A stretch of 64,000 bases of DNA from Mucilaginibacter sp. UR6-11 (GTDB taxonomy: Bacteria > Bacteroidota > Bacteroidia > Sphingobacteriales > Sphingobacteriaceae): positions 310,001 to 374,000 of the forward strand of contig NZ_JAJIWO010000001.1 in NCBI RefSeq assembly GCF_020880695.1, read 5' to 3'. The first letter of the stretch is position 1; the number at the start of each line of letters is the position of its first letter. Under the pieces are notes generated by a model. The model had not been told where the DNA came from and searched no databases. It saw only the letters and a list, made by a program, of their open reading frames with translations. Both the position numbers and the translations under genes were made by a program. This document shows, piece after piece, positions 59,896-64,000 of this stretch.

Positions 59896-60810
59896 CTACT
59901 CTATTTTATGATTTTTGGGCGGCACAGTTTGTAAATAAGCATATATCGCGTTTACTTCTTCGTCTTTTAATAGTGCGAATTTTGGCATTGGTGCCTTGAG
60001 TTTGCCACCTTCGGGGGCAATGCCTTCTTTTATCGCCTTAGAAAACTGTTCTTCGGTATAACTGCCTATACCTGTATTTTTGTCGGGAGTAATGTTTGAT
60101 GCCTTGACCTCGCCGCCATTTGGTTCTTTAAATTTAATACCGCCTGCCAGGTAGCCTTTAGTTTGATCAGGGTTAAGATAATTTAACGAGGTAAGCTTTT
60201 TCGAATGGCAATGAAAACAACCTAAATTATCAACCAGGTAATAACCTATTGCCACTTTATTATTTTTTGCTGGCATTGGCACATCCGGTTTGTAGGGGAC
60301 CGGTTTTGCAGTTAAATTCATATAAGCTTTGCCAACAAATGTGAAGTGCGTTATGCCTACCGTAGTATCAGCAGCACGCAGCGGAGGATCATTTGACCGA
60401 AGGTAGGTAATAATGGCGTTTATATCTTCATCGGCCATATTGGGGCGTAACATATAGGCTAAAAACCGCCCATCCCGGGCAACTCCCGTTTTAAGCAGGT
60501 ACCGTATTTCAGCATCGCTATATTTGTCAGTTATCCCGTTTGATTTTGAATGTGTAAGATTGGCAGCAAATACCTTACCCGCAATACCGGGCACATCATG
60601 AATTTGGGTGCCGATAAATTTATTAATCCGTCGATCATAATGGCAGCCCGCACAAACGCTAAACACCAGTACTTTACCTCTATCAAAATTCGCGGCTGAT
60701 GATGTAGCCTTAAAGCTCGTCGTTGTGGTAGTCGTATAGCGCGTTTTACAACTAATAATAACCGCAACCATCACAGCGGCTATACAAATTACGTACTTTA
60801 TTTTTTCCAT
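59896..60810 (-). CDS. Di-haem cytochrome c-type lipoprotein
   Basis: 304 residues from ATG 60810. N-terminal signal with lipobox VIISC (IAAVMVAVIISCKTRY). Two c-type haem motifs: SVCAGCHYDRR near the N-terminus and GCFHCHSKK in the middle, each followed by methionine-bearing stretches (LAYMLRPNM, GKLKAPMPKFALLKDEEVNAIYAYLQ). The second half resembles small periplasmic mono-haem cytochromes with the GGIKF/PDKNTGIG pattern. Probably an electron donor or acceptor in the periplasm. A longer start at 60831 adds seven residues and is less likely. Confidence 0.88.
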   Translation of the reverse strand: MEKIKYVICIAAVMVAVIISCKTRYTTTTTTSFKATSSAANFDRGKVLVFSVCAGCHYDRRINKFIGTQIHDVPGIAGKVFAANLTHSKSNGITDKYSDAEIRYLLKTGVARDGRFLAYMLRPNMADEDINAIITYLRSNDPPLRAADTTVGITHFTFVGKAYMNLTAKPVPYKPDVPMPAKNNKVAIGYYLVDNLGCFHCHSKKLTSLNYLNPDQTKGYLAGGIKFKEPNGGEVKASNITPDKNTGIGSYTEEQFSKAIKEGIAPEGGKLKAPMPKFALLKDEEVNAIYAYLQTVPPKNHKIE

Positions 60811-60973
60811 ATTAACTCCTCCGCTACACAAATGGTTTGAACAATTAAATAAGGCTCAACTAGTTAACCTTTAAGAGCTTTAAAAGTTTACCATAATTTT
60901 ACAGGGCTGTTTAAAATTGGTATATTTGTTGTTCTATAATCTGTACTGACACAAAGTGCAACTTCATAAAAAT

Positions 60974-61340
60974 GGGGTCGACCGGAATTGACAGGATGGA
61001 GATGAGTATGTAAGCATGCAGCGCGTTGGATGAATTAGCGCTTAAAACTGAACGTTCAAACTTTCAAATGGCGAAAATAACTACGCCTTAGCTGCTTAAT
61101 TTAGAATTTAGCTAGCTTTTGTCCCGCCGGTTTTCCGTTTCATTGGATCGGCACCAGGGGCATCGAAAAATGAAAATAGCCTGCTTAACGGTGTGCATAG
61201 CAGGCGAAACAAAACACCTAAGGAAGACGGTACAGGTAAGCAGCTGACCTTCCCCTTCCCTACAATTAAACAGATGCTAAGCACGTAGAAAGCATATCTT
61301 GTACCATGTTTGGACGAGGGTTCGAATCCCTCCGGCTCCA
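60974..61340 (+). ncRNA. ssrA: tmRNA (transfer-messenger RNA)
   Basis: 5' end ggggtcgaccggaattgac pairs with 3' end ggctcc in the acceptor stem, and the 3' part has the T-arm gagggttcgaatccctc. The tag reading frame is at 61070-61099: GGC GAA AAT AAC TAC GCC TTA GCT GCT TAA, peptide GENNYALAA (with the Ala from tmRNA itself at its start). Promoter-like tatatttg at 60921-60928. It rescues stalled ribosomes with SmpB. Frames seen on the opposite strand in this stretch are not genes. Confidence 0.95.
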
Positions 61341-61367
61341 CAGATGAGAAATCATTAAAAACTCATT

Positions 61368-61395
61368 AGGCTGCTCCAAAAAGAGCAGCCTTTTT
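61368..61395 (+). terminator. Terminator after tmRNA
   Basis: Stem aggctgctc (61368-61376) with gagcagcct (61383-61391), loop 6 nt, then a T-run; 28 bp after the tmRNA 3' end. Confidence 0.85.
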
Positions 61396-61448
61396 CTTTG
61401 AGGATCAGCCCCGAACTGGTCCGACTTATACAAAAAAAGTTTTGAATA

Positions 61449-62021
61449 CTAACCGGCTTTATCAAATACGGTCTTCCATGAACGCCCGGTGCCAATTAAG
61501 GTTGATTTTGCGTTGGCCTGAACAGAAATAGACTTGCCATCATTGCTCAACTTCCAAACCTCTGTTACATAAACAACTGCTTGTTTTTGAACATTTACAT
61601 GGTAAGGGGTGGCAACCATCAGTTGCACAGTTGAGTTAACAGTCATCGTTTGTCCATCAGGCGATAACTTTACGGTAAACTTCTTTCCTCTTCCCGGGCC
61701 ATGATCAACTTCGCCTGCTTTACCGTCGAAGCCCAGTTTCTCCTGGCTGGTAACAGCAGCTGTGCCCGGAAACGAGCTTGACACCGCTACGGTTAAAAAA
61801 TTTGCCCCCTCTGTTATTTTCATTGTTTTTGCCAGCATACGGTCACCCGAGTTATAGCAGCAAACAATATTTCCGTCCATAGCTATCGACTCTTTGGTTC
61901 GCCATTCGCCGGAAAAGCTCGCGCGATGAGTGCCACTTTTTTGCTGAGCCAGCACAGGAAAATAAATTAGTCCAACCATGATGATAGCCAGACCGTACAA
62001 AACATTTTTTTTATTTTTCAT
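61449..62021 (-). CDS. Secreted protein of unknown function (190 aa)
   Basis: 190 residues with signal peptide (about 1-26, ending PVLAQ). The mature part is beta-rich and has many small residues (SGEWRTKESIAMDGNIVCCYNSGDRMLAKTMKITEGANFLTVAVSSSFPG, GRGKKFTVKLSPDGQTMTVNSTVQLMVATPYHVNV, SVQANAKSTLIGTGRSWKTVF). The layout is like exported calycin/lipocalin-type proteins, but I recognise no family. Two cysteines adjacent in VCCYN could make a disulfide or metal site. Monocistronic, convergent with the tmRNA terminator. Confidence 0.7.
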   Translation of the reverse strand: MKNKKNVLYGLAIIMVGLIYFPVLAQQKSGTHRASFSGEWRTKESIAMDGNIVCCYNSGDRMLAKTMKITEGANFLTVAVSSSFPGTAAVTSQEKLGFDGKAGEVDHGPGRGKKFTVKLSPDGQTMTVNSTVQLMVATPYHVNVQKQAVVYVTEVWKLSNDGKSISVQANAKSTLIGTGRSWKTVFDKAG

Positions 62022-62280
62022 AGCTTATCTTATTAAAATTGATTCAGCAAATCTACCCTGACATCCTTTAGCCTGAAGAATTTGTATTGTAAATTAAAAT
62101 GTAAACTTTGTAAATAAAAAATTGACACTATGCTTGATAGCCGAAATATCCTGTCGGGAAAAGGCAAGTACTTCTTTGGATCGATACTGTTTTCTTTATG
62201 ATCTGAGAATAAATACAATAGCGTCGGTCGATCACATTGACTATAACTTTAGTACTATGTACAAGTCCGTGCGCTGGAAT

Positions 62281-63324
62281 TTACTGGTACGCTGGTATAA
62301 TGTAGGTCGCTAAAATATCAAAGGCACGTTTAGCAGTCCAGCTTTCATAGTTGCCCTGGGTGAATACAACTACCATGTTAATCTTCTTAATGACCATGAT
62401 GTACTGGCCCCCGTTACCCGAAGCAAAGATAACGGGATAGTCTCCTTGCTTTTTCCTGACAACTTCATTATACCAGTAATAACCATAATAAGTTTGTTGT
62501 GGAACAGCAGTTTTAGACCGGCTGAATTTGATAAAAGAACAGTTATCAGGAATAGGGATAAATGCGGCAGTTGACACTTTCAGCCAGCTTTCCGATATAA
62601 TCTGTCGGCCGTTGTATGATCCGTTGGCTAAAACCATTTGACCAATTTTCAACATATCGCCGGGTAAGATATAAAAAGAGCCCGCTGTCATACCTTGTCC
62701 TGCCGGGTCAACCGTCCATTGGTAGTGCGTAATACCCATAGGCTCAAATAAGTATTTAGCCGCGAAATCCACAATCGACATACCTGCCGCCTTGCGGATG
62801 ATACCACCAACAATCATCGGGTCGCAGGAGGTGTAGTTCCAGACCTTTCCCGGCTTATTTTTCATGGATAATGCGAGCGCGAATTTCAACCAGTCGTTGC
62901 TTTGGGTCATGGCAGATTCGCAATCCTTGCCATCATCGGTCCATTCGTCGCAATCAAATCCCGAACGCATTTCCAGCAGATCCTTAATGGTGATCATGCG
63001 CTTGAGGGGATCATGGGTAAAGGCGGTGTCTTCCGGAAAGAAGGTGTATACTTTTTCATTGACGTCTTTGATCAGGCGCTGGTCGATGGCAATACCCAAC
63101 AGCAAACTGGTCACAGATTTGAATGATGATCGGCTGTCGTGTAGCGAATCGGCGGTATAGCCATTGAAATATTGCGCATAGATTGTCTGCCCGGCTTTAG
63201 AAACCAGGATACTATGTATTCCTTTATAATTTCCATCCCGCACGGCTTTGGTCATTTCTTCCAATTGAGCGTCAGCAGTACACGTTATCATTAACAATAA
63301 AAATAATCCGATTAACTTTTTCAT
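62281..63324 (-). CDS. Serine hydrolase of the class C beta-lactamase / esterase family
   Basis: 347 residues with signal peptide (about 1-20, ending TADAQ). The SxxK motif lies in RSSFKSVTSLLLGIA; the tyrosine motif region reads WNYTSCDPMIVGGIIRKAAG; the third motif GNGGQYIMV (HxG/KxG position) near the C-terminus. Related to EstB-type esterases and D-aminopeptidases; beta-lactamase activity is not implied. Single gene followed by the small gap before the 190-aa secreted protein gene. Confidence 0.88.
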   Translation of the reverse strand: MKKLIGLFLLLMITCTADAQLEEMTKAVRDGNYKGIHSILVSKAGQTIYAQYFNGYTADSLHDSRSSFKSVTSLLLGIAIDQRLIKDVNEKVYTFFPEDTAFTHDPLKRMITIKDLLEMRSGFDCDEWTDDGKDCESAMTQSNDWLKFALALSMKNKPGKVWNYTSCDPMIVGGIIRKAAGMSIVDFAAKYLFEPMGITHYQWTVDPAGQGMTAGSFYILPGDMLKIGQMVLANGSYNGRQIISESWLKVSTAAFIPIPDNCSFIKFSRSKTAVPQQTYYGYYWYNEVVRKKQGDYPVIFASGNGGQYIMVIKKINMVVVFTQGNYESWTAKRAFDILATYIIPAYQ

Positions 63325-63765
63325 GTTGCAAATAACGGATTACTCGAATAATAAAACGTTCCAACTTATAAAATGTCGCTGCTTTACTACCAATCAAGCG
63401 GCAATTTCAAATTTTCCGGAGCCTACCGATTTCTTTGGTATCGCAATATATTATACTATATATTAAATAAATATAAAAATAATTTACTTTGTATAAATAA
63501 AACCAGTAACAAATTCGTATTACTTACGTAATACGATATTTATATCCGTTTCCAAAAATGTAGTCAATGCCTTTAAAACTGGTAAGCTTATTAAACAGGC
63601 AATTATTGAAGCTTATGATTACAATTTATATCTGTACCTGGCCTGTTTCTGAATGAAGATATTTTGGGGCATTTGTCCCTATGATGTATACATAATAATT
63701 AATATTTTGTGAAATAATAAACATCCGGTTCCAATTAATACCAGGCATTAATATTCATATAAACA
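63325..63765. other. 441 bp AT-rich intergenic
   Basis: No open frame, hairpin or RNA gene recognised. AT-rich, with a TAnnTTTG-like element (tactttgta near 63484-63492) that is too weak to call as a promoter. Confidence 0.4.
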
Positions 63766-64000
63766 ATGAGAAACGAACTGTATATGAGATTTGCTGATTA
63801 CTACGCCAAAATGAGTAATGATAGAAATTTTAAGGGACAACTGGAATGCATCTTAAATTCATATGGTCAAAACCCGAATTTGCATTTACTGGAACTATTT
63901 GCGGGGCAGGCGCTACATGGAATTGAGGCTTCACAACGGGGCAATATTGATGTGTGGGCCATTGATTCGAGTGAGGAAATGAAGCAACTGGCTTTGGATA
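63766..64000 (+). CDS. Partial SAM-dependent methyltransferase-like protein (cut by window end)
   Basis: ATG at 63766, open to the window end. The 78 visible residues read MRNELYMRFADYYAKMSNDRNFKGQLECIL, then LHLLELFAGQALHGIEASQRGNIDVWAIDSSEEMKQLALD. The LELFAGQALHGIEA pattern is motif I of class I SAM-dependent methyltransferases and VWAIDSSEEM is motif II with the acidic residue that binds the ribose. Target unknown; the remaining gene is outside the window. Confidence 0.75.
   Translation, partial: MRNELYMRFADYYAKMSNDRNFKGQLECILNSYGQNPNLHLLELFAGQALHGIEASQRGNIDVWAIDSSEEMKQLALD

Noticed and set aside
61108..61341. - strand 77-codon frame overlapping the tmRNA
   Set aside because: Antisense to a well supported tmRNA; codon content and name-like motifs are chance.
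62122..62313. + strand 63-codon frame in the intergenic and antisense to the serine hydrolase
   Set aside because: No recognisable features and overlaps the - strand gene; chance frame.

Overview
The window looks like a chromosomal stretch of a Sphingobacteriales bacterium (Bacteroidota), probably Mucilaginibacter or Pedobacter-like. This is inference from several lines: Bacteroidota-type promoters (TTG, about 19 nt, TAnnTTTG), a tmRNA tag ending GENNYALAA, an rteC/traE-M conjugation cluster, a fused E1 alpha/beta dehydrogenase, a fused DAHP synthase-chorismate mutase, and no obvious Shine-Dalgarno sequences. No database search was possible; names rest on motif recognition.

Region 1 (1-14357, + strand) is a compact, visibly GC-rich run of secreted carbohydrate-active genes: a GH36-like protein, a subtilase, two GH78 alpha-L-rhamnosidases, a beheaded GH20, a retropepsin-FKBP fusion, a GH97, a free DsbD-N-type domain and a GH63/trehalase-like protein. 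Genes overlap by 4 bp or sit a few bases apart, so it reads as one polysaccharide (rhamnose-containing glycan) degradation operon without a SusC/SusD pair in view.

Region 2 (about 14.4-40.05 kb) is an integrative conjugative element of the CTnDOT type: rteC, then traE-F-G, a lipoprotein, three TraI-like paralogues, traJ-K-(L)-M on the + strand; a lower-GC cargo island (broken DUF4932 peptidase, outer-membrane beta-barrel receptor, small membrane protein, ECF sigma factor with an anti-sigma-like partner, flavin monooxygenase scrap); then on the - strand a VirD4-type coupling protein, relaxase, relaxosome protein, ParA with iteron-like repeats, HTH and antitoxin-like regulators, ORF6N, a DUF1016 nuclease and a tyrosine recombinase. 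The element abuts the 3' end of a CAU-anticodon tRNA gene. The other attachment site was not found, so the GC-rich region 1 may be cargo.

Region 3 (40.1-64 kb) is ordinary chromosome of lower GC: NlpC/P60 lipoprotein, HAD phosphatase, DinB proteins, proline dehydrogenase, the shikimate/aromatic cluster (aroB, then pheA, aroF-chorismate mutase, aroA, aroC), an MFS transporter, two L,D-transpeptidases, nitroreductase, E1 dehydrogenase, DUF1573 protein, aminotransferase, cytochrome c, tmRNA, and a serine hydrolase. The most striking regulatory signal is ahead of pheA: a 21-codon leader peptide with eight Tyr/Phe codons in nine, followed by a perfect terminator whose left arm can instead pair with the last codons of the leader. 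This is a textbook transcription attenuator for aromatic amino acid synthesis, here in a Bacteroidota setting.
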